DNA of 64,000 bases from Pseudomonas sp. MAG733B (GCF_036884845.1 NZ_CP145732.1:992001-1056000); one strand, 5' to 3'. Shown: positions 19,501-28,085, counted from the first letter of the stretch. The notes: generated by a model not told the origin, from the letters alone. Made by a program: numbers and translations.

Positions 19501-21374
19501 ACCAGCGCGACGCCGCCGGACGGTTATTGGTCAAAACCCTGCCCGACGGGGTCAAGGTCGAGTACCGCTATGACGGGCTGGACCGACTGCTCAGCGTCGA
19601 TGATGGCCAGGACCATCCGCTGGAGTTCGAATACGACGTCCACGACCGGCTGATCACCGAACATCAAGGCTGGGGCACCTTGCGTTATGGCTACGACGTC
19701 AGCGGCCAGCTCAAGCACTTGCGTCTGCCGGACAACAGCCGTCTTGAATACCACCGCGCCAAGGGTGGGGCGCTGACCGCCATCGACCTGAATGGCACGC
19801 GACTGACCGGTCATCATTTCGAGTTCGGTCGTGAAAAAAGCCGTCAACAAGGCCTGCTACTCAGCGACTATGCCTACGACGAACAGGGTCGTTTGCAGGC
19901 CCACGCTGTCAGGCAAAACCAGCGTCCGCTGTACCGCCGCGAGTATGCCTACAGCGCCAACGGCAACCTCGCACAGATCAGCGACACACGCCACGGCCCA
20001 CGGCGCTACCAGTACGACCCGCTCGACCGCCTGACCGGCGTGCGCCACGCCCGCGAGCAGGCCCCGGAAAACTTCACTCACGATCCGGCCGGTAACCTGC
20101 TGATCCACGACCGCCCAGGTCCCTGGCAACTCAAGGGCAACCGCCTGCGACGCCACGCCGACCGGCATTACGACTACGACGCCTACGGCAACCTGATCCG
20201 CGAACAGCGTGGCGAGAACGTCACCGTCTACACCTACGACAGCCAGCACCGCCTGACCGGCCTCACCTTGCCCGACGGCCGCACAGCGAGCTACCGCTAC
20301 GACGTCTTCGGCCGCCGCATCAACAAAACCGTCGACGGCCACAGCACGCAGTTTTTCTGGCAAGGCGACCAACTCGTCGCCGAAAGCAGCCCCAACCACT
20401 ACCGCAGCTACCTCTACGAACCGGGCAGCTTCCGCCCGCTGGCCATGCTCGATGGCAAAGGCCCGAAAAAAGCCTGCCCGTTTTACTACCAACTCGACCA
20501 CCTCGGCACCCCGCAGGAACTCACCGACTACGGCGGCGAGATCGTCTGGTCGGCGAAATACACCGCCTACGGCAAAGTCAGCCAAATCACCCACGGCGGC
20601 GGCGAACAGCTTGAGCAACCGCTGCGTTTTCAGGGCCAGTACTTCGACGCCGAAAGCGGCTTGCACTACAACCGCCATCGCTATTACCACCCCGATACCG
20701 GGCGTTATCTGACGCCGGATCCGGTGAAGCTGGCGGGTGGGTTGAACGCCTATCGGTACACGCCGAATCCGGCGGGGTGGGTGGATCCGTTGGGGTTGAG
20801 TGGGAATTGTCCGGGGGCGAATAAGCCGGGTTGTTCGGCGCCGGATGGGGTTGTCGGGGTTAGGGTTGACGAGGGAGAGCCGCAACTCCCGAAGATGACA
20901 GGTGCGCAGCGGCGAGAGAGGATTGATGAGCTGGCAGAGTCGAATGCTAAACGGCGGGTTCTCGAGTACGAGAAAAAGTACGACATGCATACAGTTGAAA
21001 AGCATGGCCCGGAAATATCTGATTCAGCACTCAAACAGAGGGCTATAAATGGAGCAAACCCTCACACGGGTAAAATTCCGAAAGGTGCAAAAGGAAGCTT
21101 AAGTTCGCAGTTCAGTAACTGGCGGATTCATCTGGGTGCACTGAATAAGGCAATGTCAAGGGAGATGTTGGGGCTAAGCCCTCACACGGGAAAGGATCAT
21201 AATAAAGATCCAATTGTAAGAATGGAGCTCCCAGGAGCCGGTCGTGGCTACAGACCGAACAAAAAAGACTCGAATAATCCAAAGCTGAATGAAAATATGA
21301 ACTGGTTTGAAGTGAAGTTTGATCAGGGTGATACACGGCGTCCCTATACAGCTTTTCCTGCGGAGAAAAAGTGA
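16584..21374 (+). CDS. Rhs-repeat polymorphic toxin, type VI cargo
   Basis: A 1596-residue Rhs protein. Residues 1-390 form an N-terminal region with a hydrophobic segment at about 275-312 (LLIDILIAVVLTFATAGAG); I see no PAAR-type motif. The cage starts near residue 395 with THGCPVSLVSGEELLTLTDC (DUF6531-like), continues with about 20 YD repeats, and ends with the RHS core signature RYYHPDTGRYLTPDPVKLAG and DPLGL (1401-1405), the usual autocleavage site. The variable tail (1406-1596, 191 residues) is the presumed toxin. It holds HTVEKHG (1469-1475), a R-A pair at 1486-1487 and SSQF (1507-1510), and its codons are more AT-rich than the cage. I cannot assign its activity. Start is the ATG in TGATG; the next gene starts in its stop. 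Confidence 0.9.
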   Translation: MDHIARIEHELDSFPDTLTLYRQQLKRWFSQAADKISRATDMPSLMDVERVIKLGNTRTVVSSADDDFISTVAQCPQGGTLLIESKFESVYDVPLGNIQVDVIAVEGGESTPVTLDENGEGQFEGVPGKFYRVRVQNEVTSQQVDELFSSYDGLGQSLETWLRSEWDEFKPRWSQSTSAAVGNGLLAGSWAAIEGVWDGINLLSDMLQDPGKFADRLGSGVEQLKDLAEKTPEAMARLQLLASDEAALCLLLRTASLWLEMLPPSVIAGETAKAVSMRVVELLIDILIAVVLTFATAGAGVAYLAMRLARRGTQLIRAVTRLVESLFSILKTFSDYVDRYKKVAARGVAAGLKKGRMQLRWKARNNTSLKKDEPFDDASVQAKNPNGDSADSADRTATHGCPVSLVSGEELLTLTDCVLDGLLPFEFTRLYRTSAVELDGGLGFGWSHSLAQRLEIDGDTVIWIDAENRRTPFPLPSLTRPTIHNSLSRAAIYLGEEPEELIVALAGESVRFFHFLTGRLSAISDAYGNRLSVQRDFSGCIQRLDNGAGRCLWLRYERNHLVAVDYQRFHLGDDQPPAWRTEQTLVTYRYDARWRLIEATNAAGESERYDYDEQQVILQRQLAGGASFYWEWEKSGKAARCIRHWASFAQMDTRYRWDDDGGVVLKHADGSEEVYLHDSQARLVRRVAADGGQQHKAYDAQGRLLAEQDALGAVTEYRYDELGRLIALIPPEDEPTSYEYRNGFLHARYRGKAKWTYQRNAQGDVTWLIDPDGQSTYHEYDGQGRLLAIRYPDHSRHVFEWNDLGQLLGETLPDGGRRQFAYDALGRRTTAEDEHGGVSRYQWDAMGRLLQTTAPSGASRCFSYNAYGRITAETDELGRVTRFEYADDLHLVSRRINPDGSELKYRYDHAQLLLTEIENEVGERYRLDYTPNGLIRQESGFDGRRTAYAYDLNGQLLEKTEFGDDGSQLITAYQRDAAGRLLVKTLPDGVKVEYRYDGLDRLLSVDDGQDHPLEFEYDVHDRLITEHQGWGTLRYGYDVSGQLKHLRLPDNSRLEYHRAKGGALTAIDLNGTRLTGHHFEFGREKSRQQGLLLSDYAYDEQGRLQAHAVRQNQRPLYRREYAYSANGNLAQISDTRHGPRRYQYDPLDRLTGVRHAREQAPENFTHDPAGNLLIHDRPGPWQLKGNRLRRHADRHYDYDAYGNLIREQRGENVTVYTYDSQHRLTGLTLPDGRTASYRYDVFGRRINKTVDGHSTQFFWQGDQLVAESSPNHYRSYLYEPGSFRPLAMLDGKGPKKACPFYYQLDHLGTPQELTDYGGEIVWSAKYTAYGKVSQITHGGGEQLEQPLRFQGQYFDAESGLHYNRHRYYHPDTGRYLTPDPVKLAGGLNAYRYTPNPAGWVDPLGLSGNCPGANKPGCSAPDGVVGVRVDEGEPQLPKMTGAQRRERIDELAESNAKRRVLEYEKKYDMHTVEKHGPEISDSALKQRAINGANPHTGKIPKGAKGSLSSQFSNWRIHLGALNKAMSREMLGLSPHTGKDHNKDPIVRMELPGAGRGYRPNKKDSNNPKLNENMNWFEVKFDQGDTRRPYTAFPAEKK

Positions 21375-21790
21375 TGTTGCGAGATCCATTCGTAGATGAA
21401 GAGTTTGAGCCGGATCTTATGTGGTTTATCGGGGCGTTTAATGTTTACGACCGTGAAGAAACACGAGGCGTAGAGTTAGAGGTTTACGATCCTAATAAGG
21501 AGACTGATAGGGTAGAGCTTATTAAGAAATACAGTTTGAACCTAGGATGCCTGTCCTATAGGCATAAGCTTGTACTGCTGGAGTCGCTAGCGGATAAACT
21601 CAACGACAAGGGTTTTGATTTCCAAATTTTGTTTGACATCGATGAGGACCTAGCGTCGAGTTGGCCTCGTGGCGAGTGGTATGAATTACAGAGCCCAAGG
21701 GAGTTTTTTCAGGATGTGTACACGCTGGCTCAAAAATTATGGAAGGAGGAACTGGACAAAGCGAGACTTGAAGATCGATCTACTTGGTAA
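21374..21790 (+). CDS. Presumed immunity protein for the Rhs toxin tail
   Basis: A 138-residue protein not recognised by name. It is strongly acidic (32 Asp/Glu) and aromatic-rich, with no signal peptide or membrane segment, and so cytosolic. Its ATG overlaps the Rhs stop (TGATG) with GGAG 8 nt upstream, the classic place of a cognate immunity gene, and like the toxin tail it is clearly AT-richer than the surroundings, consistent with the pair having been swapped in together. The assignment as immunity protein rests on position, size and charge, not on a recognised family. Confidence 0.7.
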   Translation: MLRDPFVDEEFEPDLMWFIGAFNVYDREETRGVELEVYDPNKETDRVELIKKYSLNLGCLSYRHKLVLLESLADKLNDKGFDFQILFDIDEDLASSWPRGEWYELQSPREFFQDVYTLAQKLWKEELDKARLEDRSTW

Positions 21791-22181
21791 ATGCATTTTG
21801 CTCATTCGGTGGCAGCGGCTTTCCCGGGCAGCGTCCTAGGAGATTTCCTTCAAGCTCTATCGGTTTCCATGAACTGGTGCAGCACAGAACTCATCGATAG
21901 TCTTTTGCCTGTCACTGCAATTGAGTGGCAGGGTGTGGAAGCCCTCTATCGTTAGGTGCATCAGTTTTACCATTCCGCGTTTTTTCGCCTGTGTTTTATG
22001 GTGGCTGTGCGCGGGGCGCTTTCGAGTGCGCCGGGTGCCTAACGTCCCGGTCTTCCACACCTTTGTACAGCCGCCACCTATTGCTTTATCACCATCCCGT
22101 TGTGGGGTTGTCCGCTCAGCCGTGAACCCCTGACTTGCCGGCCGGTAAAAGGTAAACTTCCCGGCCTTCGCAGGAGCAGCC
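21791..22181. other. Spacer with long imperfect hairpin, no convincing gene
   Basis: This 391-bp stretch separates the toxin-immunity pair from rlmJ. Its main feature is an inverted repeat: GGTGTGGAAG (21932-21941) pairs with CTTCCACACC (22052-22061), and, 8 nt further in, CGTTAGG (21950-21956) pairs with CCTAACG; smaller internal pairs (ACCAT/ATGGT and GGCGC/GCGCC) lie between. A 108-codon minus-strand frame (21857-22183) covers it but ends opposite the rlmJ start and is low-complexity and basic; I do not call it a gene. The rlmJ promoter should lie in the last 100 bp. Confidence 0.5.
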
Positions 22182-23018
22182 ATGAATTATCGTCACGCCT
22201 TCCATGCCGGCAATCACGCCGATGTGTTCAAACACCTGACCTTGACCCGCCTCATCGCCCTGATGTCGCGCAAGGAGCAGCCGTTTGCCTATCTCGATAC
22301 CCACGCCGGCATTGGTCTGTACGACCTTCAGGGCGATCAGGCCAACCGTACCGGTGAGTACCTGGAAGGCATCGCGCGTTTGTGGGATCAGCCGGATCTG
22401 CCGATCCTGACGGCTGATTACATGCAGGTGCTGCACGAGATGAACCCGGATGGCCAGTTGCGTTATTACCCCGGTTCTCCAGAGTTGGCGCGGCGTCTGA
22501 CCCGCCCGCAGGACCGTGTGCTGCTCAACGAGAAACACCCGGAAGACGGCGTGCTGCTCAAGGACAACATGGCCGGTGATCGTCGGGTGAAAGTGCACCT
22601 GGGCGAAGGCTGGCATGTGCCGCGGGCCTTGTTGCCGGTACCGGAGAAGCGTGCGGTGATGTTGATCGATCCGCCGTTCGAGAAGCTCGACGAGATGCAG
22701 CGTTGCGCGGCGTCGTTGAAAGAGGCTATTGGCCGGATGCGTCAAACCGTAGCGGCGATCTGGTATCCGGTGAAGGATCAGCGCGCCTTGCGTCGTTTCT
22801 ATCAGGACCTGGCCGGCACCGGGGCGCCGAAGTTGTTGCGCGTGGAATTGCTGGTGCATCCGCTGGATACGCCGAACAGCCTGAACGGCTCCGGGTTGGC
22901 GATTGCCAATCCGCCTTGGGGGCTGGAGGAAGAATTGCGTGAGCTGCTGCCGTGGCTGTCCCAGAAACTGGGGCAGACCCAGGGTGGGTGGCAGATGGAT
23001 TGGTTGATCGCCGAGTAA
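22182..23018 (+). CDS. rlmJ: 23S rRNA (adenine-2030-N6)-methyltransferase RlmJ
   Basis: S-adenosylmethionine-dependent enzyme that methylates A2030 of 23S rRNA. 278 residues, normal length, with the family N-terminus MNYRHAFHAGNHADVFKH, the SAM-site segment YLDTHAGIGLYDL (about 40-52) and the catalytic IDPPFE motif (D163-P-P-F166), the adenine-N6 form of the NPPY/DPPF motif. Start supported by AGGAG 6 nt upstream. It is monocistronic and ends in a family-B hairpin shared with the convergent msrA. It corresponds by position to PA5019. Confidence 0.95.
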   Translation: MNYRHAFHAGNHADVFKHLTLTRLIALMSRKEQPFAYLDTHAGIGLYDLQGDQANRTGEYLEGIARLWDQPDLPILTADYMQVLHEMNPDGQLRYYPGSPELARRLTRPQDRVLLNEKHPEDGVLLKDNMAGDRRVKVHLGEGWHVPRALLPVPEKRAVMLIDPPFEKLDEMQRCAASLKEAIGRMRQTVAAIWYPVKDQRALRRFYQDLAGTGAPKLLRVELLVHPLDTPNSLNGSGLAIANPPWGLEEELRELLPWLSQKLGQTQGGWQMDWLIAE

Positions 23019-23032
23019 CAAGTAGCAAGATC

Positions 23033-23067
23033 AAAAGATCGCAGCCTGCCGCAGACTGCGATCTTTT
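23033..23067. terminator. Bidirectional hairpin between rlmJ and msrA (family B REP)
   Basis: Near-perfect hairpin AAAAGATCGCAG...CTGCGATCTTTT between two convergent stop codons, flanked by A and T runs in a symmetrical way, so it can terminate transcription from both sides. It is a single compact REP of family B. Confidence 0.7.
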
Positions 23068-23078
23068 GCGTTAAGCGC

Positions 23079-23726
23079 TTAAATCGGGCAAGTCACGCCC
23101 GTACCGCCAATCCCGCAATAGCCTTCCGGATTCTTCGCCAGGTACTGCTGGTGATACGCCTCGGCGAAGTAGAACGTCGGCGCTTCGTCGATTTCGGTGG
23201 TGATGATGCCCTTGCCGGCTTTGGTCAGTTCGACCTGAAACACCTGTGCGCTTTTTTTCGCGGCTTCCAGTTGGGGCGGGTTGGTGGCGTAGATCACCGA
23301 GCGGTACTGGGTGCCGAGGTCATTGCCCTGGCGCATACCCTGGGTCGGGTTGTGCAGCTCCCAGAACATCTTCAGCAGCTCTTCGTAGCTGACCTTTGCC
23401 GGCTCGTAGACCACCAGCACGACTTCGCTATGGCCGGTCAAGCCAGAGCAGACTTCTTCGTAAGTCGGGTTCGGGGTGAAGCCACCCGCGTAACCCACGG
23501 CCGTACTGACTACACCTTCACGTTGCCAGAATCTGCGTTCCGCGCCCCAGAAGCAGCCAAGGCCGAAGATCGCGAAATCCACGTCCATCGCGAACGGGCC
23601 CAGTAGAGGGGCGTCGTGGACGAAGTGTTTTTCCGGCACGGTCATGGGGGTTTCGCGGCCAGGCAGAGCTTGTTCTTTGGTAGGGAGCACGTTTTTGTTC
23701 ACCAGAATTTCCGAGCGCAGAACCAT
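23079..23726 (-). CDS. msrA: Peptide-methionine (S)-S-oxide reductase MsrA
   Basis: Repairs oxidised methionine (S-sulfoxide) using thioredoxin. 215 residues, with the active-site motif [10 protein letters not shown] (Cys58), [28 protein letters not shown] core (split here only for description) and resolving cysteines in the C-terminal [15 protein letters not shown]. Two adjacent ATG codons are possible (23729 and 23726); the second is preferred because the AGAGGA site is better spaced and homologues start MVLRSEIL. Convergent with rlmJ and upstream of no other minus gene, so probably monocistronic. Confidence 0.95.
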   Translation of the reverse strand: MVLRSEILVNKNVLPTKEQALPGRETPMTVPEKHFVHDAPLLGPFAMDVDFAIFGLGCFWGAERRFWQREGVVSTAVGYAGGFTPNPTYEEVCSGLTGHSEVVLVVYEPAKVSYEELLKMFWELHNPTQGMRQGNDLGTQYRSVIYATNPPQLEAAKKSAQVFQVELTKAGKGIITTEIDEAPTFYFAEAYHQQYLAKNPEGYCGIGGTGVTCPI

Positions 23727-23788
23727 CATCAGTCCTCTCAGTCGTTGGAATATTTAGACATGCAGTTTGCCCGAGTGTCGGCTCGCTG

Positions 23789-26482
23789 TCAGGCGATTGG
23801 GCCGCGCGGGTAGCGTTTGAGCTTCTCGATCAGCTCGGCGCCCGGGATCGGCTGGTCGAACAGATAGCCCTGGCCGACGTCGCAGCGGTGGCGACGCAGG
23901 AAGGTCAGCTGTGCGGACGTTTCGATGCCTTCAGCCACGACCTTGAGTTTCAGGTTGTGGGCCATGGCGATCACCGCGGAGGTGATTTCCATGTCGTCCT
24001 GGTTGTCCGGGATTTCGTGAATGAAGCTTCGATCGATCTTAATGATGTCGATGGGGAATTTTTTCAAGTAACTGAGCGACGAGTAACCGGTGCCGAAGTC
24101 GTCCATCGCCAGGGTCAGGCCCAGGCGCTTGAGCTGGTCGAGCTGCAAGTGGGTGTCTTCGGTGGCTTCCAGCAGCAGGCCTTCGGTCAGCTCCAGCTCC
24201 AGCAGGTGCGCCGGCAGCGCTTCTTCCTTGAGGATGTTGGCGATGGAGGCCACCAGGTCCGGGTCGGAGAACTGCTTGGGCGACAGGTTGATTGCCACCT
24301 GCAAATTGCCCAGACCGGCAGCGGTCAGCGCTTTGCTCATGCGGCAGGCCTGGCGGGCGATCCATTTGCCGATCGGGATGATCAGGCCGGTTTCTTCAGC
24401 GACGCTGATGAACTGGTCCGGACGAATCATGCCTTTTTCCGGGTGGTCCCAGCGCAACAACGCTTCCATGCCCAGCAGGCGACCGCTGCGCAGACAGAGC
24501 TTGGGCTGATAAAACACATCGAGCTCGTTCTGGGTCAGGGCGCGGCGCAGGTTGTTCTCGACGAACAGCTTGTAGCTGGCCTCGGCGTTCAGCGCTTCGG
24601 TAAACACCTGCACCTGATGTTTGCCGTTGGCCTTGGCCTTGTGCAGCGCCAACCCGGCGTTGCGCATCAGGGTTTGCGGGTCGCGCCCGTGCAGCGGCGC
24701 GCAGGCCAGGCCCACGGATCCGGTGACGCTGATCAACTGGTTGTCGACGAACATCGGCTTGTCGAGGGTGGTCAGCAACTGGCTGGCAACTTGCTGGCCG
24801 ACTTCAAGGTCGGTGTTGTCCAGCAGCACCGCGAATTCGTTACTGGCAAACCGCGCCAGGCTGCCGCTCGGGCTGAGGCTGTTGCGCAGGCGCCGGGCGA
24901 GGCTGATCAGCAGCTTGTCACCGGTCTGGTGGCCGAGGCTGTCGTTGATCCGCTTGAAGTTGTCGATGTCCACCAGCAACAGGCTGATGGGTGTATCGCT
25001 GTCTCGGGCGAAGCGTTCATCAAGGTTGCGGATGAACGCCGGGCGGTTTCCGAGGTTGGTCAGGTTGTCGGTGTAGGCCAGGCGCTCGATGCGTTGCTGA
25101 GCGAGCTTGGTCTGGGTGATGTCTTCGTAGATGCCGATGTAATGGGTCAGTTCGCGGTTATCGCCATAGACCTTGGAGATCGACAATTGGCCCCAGTAGG
25201 GTTCGAGGTTTTTCCGGCGGCTCTTGAATTCGCCCTGCCAACTGTTGCTCTTGGCCAGCGCGGAAGGTGCGTCGAACAGCAGTTCGCTGAGGTTTTCCAA
25301 GGCCGGCAGTTCCGACAGGCGCTGGCCGTGGACTTCCTCGGTGCTGTACTGGGTGATCGCTGTGAAGCTCGGGTTGACGTACTCCACCACGCCGTCGCAA
25401 TTGACCAGCAAAAAGGCGTTGGCGCTTTGTTCGACCGCACGCTGGAACAGGTGCAGGGCGCTGGTGGCGGTGCGTCGGTTGTGATTGCTGATGACCTGAG
25501 CGAACTGATCCGCCAGTTCACCGGCGAAGGCGATTTCGTCCGACTGCCAGGCGCGAGTCGCGCCGGTTTGTTCCAGGCAAAGCACGCCGACCACTTGGCC
25601 GTCGACGCGGATACTGGCGTCGAGCATCGCGTTAACGTCACGCGGGCGCAGGCTTTCGGCCATTTCCCGGGTGCGTGGGTCGCGCATGGCGTTGTGGGCG
25701 TCGATGGCGCGACCGGTGTGCAAGGCGTCGAGATAGTCGGGGAACACGCTGACGTCGATCGGTTCCGGCAGCAGGTATTCCTGGTTCGTGCGGTGATAGG
25801 CCGAGATCGGCACCAGCTTCGAACCTTCGAGGTGCCACAAGCTGGCGCAGTCGATTTCGTAGATATCGCAGGCGCTGCGGGTGATCAGTTCGGCGGCTTC
25901 TTGCAGGGAGTTGTTGCTGCTGTAGCGCTGGCGGGTCAGCAGCAGGATCAGGTCCTGCTGGGCGCGCACCCGATCCAGGTGCAGCAGCTGTTCCTGTTGG
26001 GCGCGCTGGTTGAGTTCCAGAGCGATTTGCAGGCGCGAGTTCTGGGTTTCCAGATCCAGCGCCGGTAGCAGCGGGTCATCGTCGAACAGGCCGTCGATCA
26101 CCAGCAGGTAGCCGCGCAACAGGTGTCGATTGTGTTGTTTGTAGGCTTCGCCGAGTTCCAGCAGGTTCAGGGAACCCGAGGCGGTGTGCAGGGTGTAGCG
26201 GATCAGGTAATGCGTGTGTTCGCTCAGTTGCTGCTGGACTGCGTCATGCAGTTGATAGCGCGCTTCAGGCTCCATCAGGCTGGCGTAGGGCGAGCCGACC
26301 AGCGCGCACAACTCCACAGCCGGCAGGCCGAACTGTCGTTCGCAATTGGGATCGAGAAACAGCAGCGCCCAGCTCGGTTCATTCAGCCGTTCGAAACGCA
26401 GCATGCCGAGCCGCGAGGGCACAGGCAACTGCGTCACTACCTCGGCCACCATACGGCTGGCGGCATCGGGTTGGCTTTTCAT
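23789..26482 (-). CDS. dipA: GAF-PAS-GGDEF-EAL cyclic-di-GMP phosphodiesterase, DipA-like
   Basis: An 897-residue cytosolic protein: an N-terminal sensory segment, GAF-like domain (about 170-335), PAS domain (about 345-465, YVNPSFTAITQYSTEEV), GGDEF domain (about 465-630) and EAL domain (about 645-890). The GGDEF signature is degenerate (ASNEF, 546-550), so diguanylate cyclase activity is not expected, while the EAL side keeps MEALLRW (E673), DDFGTGYSSL, KIDRSFI and EGIET, the metal and catalytic residues of active phosphodiesterases. Domain order, degenerate motif, length and place next to msrA and aceF match P. aeruginosa DipA (PA5017), needed for biofilm dispersion, as I recall it. No clear Shine-Dalgarno site is seen before the ATG at 26482. 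Confidence 0.88.
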   Translation of the reverse strand: MKSQPDAASRMVAEVVTQLPVPSRLGMLRFERLNEPSWALLFLDPNCERQFGLPAVELCALVGSPYASLMEPEARYQLHDAVQQQLSEHTHYLIRYTLHTASGSLNLLELGEAYKQHNRHLLRGYLLVIDGLFDDDPLLPALDLETQNSRLQIALELNQRAQQEQLLHLDRVRAQQDLILLLTRQRYSSNNSLQEAAELITRSACDIYEIDCASLWHLEGSKLVPISAYHRTNQEYLLPEPIDVSVFPDYLDALHTGRAIDAHNAMRDPRTREMAESLRPRDVNAMLDASIRVDGQVVGVLCLEQTGATRAWQSDEIAFAGELADQFAQVISNHNRRTATSALHLFQRAVEQSANAFLLVNCDGVVEYVNPSFTAITQYSTEEVHGQRLSELPALENLSELLFDAPSALAKSNSWQGEFKSRRKNLEPYWGQLSISKVYGDNRELTHYIGIYEDITQTKLAQQRIERLAYTDNLTNLGNRPAFIRNLDERFARDSDTPISLLLVDIDNFKRINDSLGHQTGDKLLISLARRLRNSLSPSGSLARFASNEFAVLLDNTDLEVGQQVASQLLTTLDKPMFVDNQLISVTGSVGLACAPLHGRDPQTLMRNAGLALHKAKANGKHQVQVFTEALNAEASYKLFVENNLRRALTQNELDVFYQPKLCLRSGRLLGMEALLRWDHPEKGMIRPDQFISVAEETGLIIPIGKWIARQACRMSKALTAAGLGNLQVAINLSPKQFSDPDLVASIANILKEEALPAHLLELELTEGLLLEATEDTHLQLDQLKRLGLTLAMDDFGTGYSSLSYLKKFPIDIIKIDRSFIHEIPDNQDDMEITSAVIAMAHNLKLKVVAEGIETSAQLTFLRRHRCDVGQGYLFDQPIPGAELIEKLKRYPRGPIA

Positions 26483-26644
26483 ATGAAGGGAAACTCGCTT
26501 CGAATTTGCTGAACGCGCCGGGCTCTCGCCCTCTTTACTGTTGCCTGCGGCAAGGTTGCATCATTGCGGCACCGACTGACAAGAGACATGAAGGCCAAGT
26601 GCTATAAGAATATGTCGGCAGAAGCGAAGATTTCTTCAGTTAAT

Positions 26645-26668
26645 AGAAAAAAGTCAGGCTATTGACTG
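26645..26668 (-). terminator. Possible terminator of the PhoD-like gene
   Basis: On the minus strand, directly after the stop codon, a short AGTCA/TGACT stem is followed by six T residues. The stem is only 5-6 bp, so efficiency is doubtful. Confidence 0.4.
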
Positions 26669-26672
26669 AATT

Positions 26673-28085
26673 TCAGCCTTGATTCAAGGCAATGCGTGTC
26701 GATTGCAACAGGTTGCCATCCCGATCGTGGTAGCGCACATGAATCTGTTCTGCATCGACCGTCAGGTGCGCGAAGTTGTCCTGGCTGATCACCTTGCCGG
26801 TCAGGTCATGTCGATAATCACCCGCGGCGGTTTGCACCAACGGTTGATCGAGGATAAAGGTGGACGCTTTGGCATAAGGCAACAGTTTGCTGTTGCACAG
26901 CGGCGACGAGACGATGGTATGAACTTCGAAGTCCGGGTCCTCGCTGTGAGTCAAGCGGCTAATCAGGGAGCCGTGAACATCGCCGGAAATGAAGATAACG
27001 TTCTTGATCCCGTGGGTGCGGATCGTTTCCAGCAGCCGTAGTCGCTGTTCGGGAAAGGCTTGCCAGGCATCATCACCGAGGCGTTTGCGGTCGGGGTAGA
27101 ACATCACGCTGGTGACCAAGAACTTGACCCGGGCGGGGCTGTGGATCAGCCAGTCGCACAACGCCTGTTCCTGATCGGCATCAAGGATGCGCCGGTCGGG
27201 GTCGGTGAGATTGCGCCGGGTGCGGCTGTCGGTGACAAACCACTCGATATCGCCATTGGCAAACTGATACCAGTATTGTTTTAACGATGGGCTTATTCGC
27301 CCTTGGGTATTCAGTTCATGGGCCGGGCTGTGGCTGGCTTGGTATAACTCATAAGCGTTCATGGCGTTCTTGTATAAATGATCGTCGGCGCTGTTTTTAT
27401 TGGCTGGCCAGTTATCTTCTATTTCATGATCGTCAAGGATCATGTAAGTAGGCATGCCGGACATTAACTTTGAGATATGTGGTTGAGAGAACGCCGTGCG
27501 GTATTTGGCGAGTATCTCCTGGTATTCCCGATCGGGTGCTATGAAGTTCAAGTCATCGACATAAACCTGGTCGCCGGTCATCAACATGGCATTGATCGGC
27601 GGCGTGGCGTTTTGTGCCAGGCTGGCGATGGAGGCGAAGATCCGGTCGCCCAGGTGCGGGGCCGCCGGTCTCCCGGCGGTCATGCGCAAGTAGCGGCAGG
27701 AGCCGACGACGTACGCCCGCGGCGTGGTGGCTTGGCTCGATTGCGTGCGCAGGCGATAAATATCCCGGGGCCATTGCAGCGGCAGCTCCTGCACCGTCTC
27801 CACGGTATGCACCGGGTTCATGGGGCTGAACCAGCCGGCCTGGTATTCGTATTCGGTGTCGGCGACAAGATCATGCAGAACAATGACATCAGACATGTCA
27901 CGCAAAGCGGTCAGTTGGGTAAATACACCTTTGTTCCAATACACATCACCGATTCGGCGATAACGAATGCCCGCAAATGCCAGTGAATCTTTTTGCGATG
28001 CGCCACGTAGAAAGATGCGGGCATGATGAGTTGTCGTGTGGCCCACGATAGGGCCGACAGTAGGTTTGAACATATTCGAGTCCAT
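26673..28085 (-). CDS. PhoD-like metallophosphatase
   Basis: A 470-residue PhoD-family phosphodiesterase/alkaline phosphatase. The metal-binding motifs appear in order: GSCRY (128-132), MTGDQVYVDD (169-178), ILDDHEIEDNW (216-226) and SGDVHGS (about 345). Unlike Bacillus PhoD it has no twin-arginine or Sec signal peptide, so it should act in the cytoplasm unless exported otherwise; the substrate is unknown. I see no Pho box upstream, so phosphate control is not supported by the sequence. Start MDSNMF at 28085 is the longest; an alternative ATG lies 12 nt further in. The gene is absent, from memory, between dipA and aceF of PAO1, so it is an insertion relative to that order. Confidence 0.8.
   Translation of the reverse strand: MDSNMFKPTVGPIVGHTTTHHARIFLRGASQKDSLAFAGIRYRRIGDVYWNKGVFTQLTALRDMSDVIVLHDLVADTEYEYQAGWFSPMNPVHTVETVQELPLQWPRDIYRLRTQSSQATTPRAYVVGSCRYLRMTAGRPAAPHLGDRIFASIASLAQNATPPINAMLMTGDQVYVDDLNFIAPDREYQEILAKYRTAFSQPHISKLMSGMPTYMILDDHEIEDNWPANKNSADDHLYKNAMNAYELYQASHSPAHELNTQGRISPSLKQYWYQFANGDIEWFVTDSRTRRNLTDPDRRILDADQEQALCDWLIHSPARVKFLVTSVMFYPDRKRLGDDAWQAFPEQRLRLLETIRTHGIKNVIFISGDVHGSLISRLTHSEDPDFEVHTIVSSPLCNSKLLPYAKASTFILDQPLVQTAAGDYRHDLTGKVISQDNFAHLTVDAEQIHVRYHDRDGNLLQSTRIALNQG

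Noticed and set aside
13774..21790. Prophage or integrative element around the vgrG-Rhs genes
   Set aside because: No integrase, att-type direct repeats or tRNA at the borders; the vgrG gene is a T6SS spike in a cargo island, not a phage tail cluster.
21857..22183. 108-codon minus-strand frame upstream of rlmJ
   Set aside because: Its start lies exactly opposite the rlmJ start codon, it is low-complexity and basic, and it lies across the hairpin element; more likely a by-product of a repeated element than a gene.
23888..26068. 726-codon open frame on the plus strand opposite dipA
   Set aside because: Antisense shadow of a full-length, motif-complete GGDEF/EAL gene.
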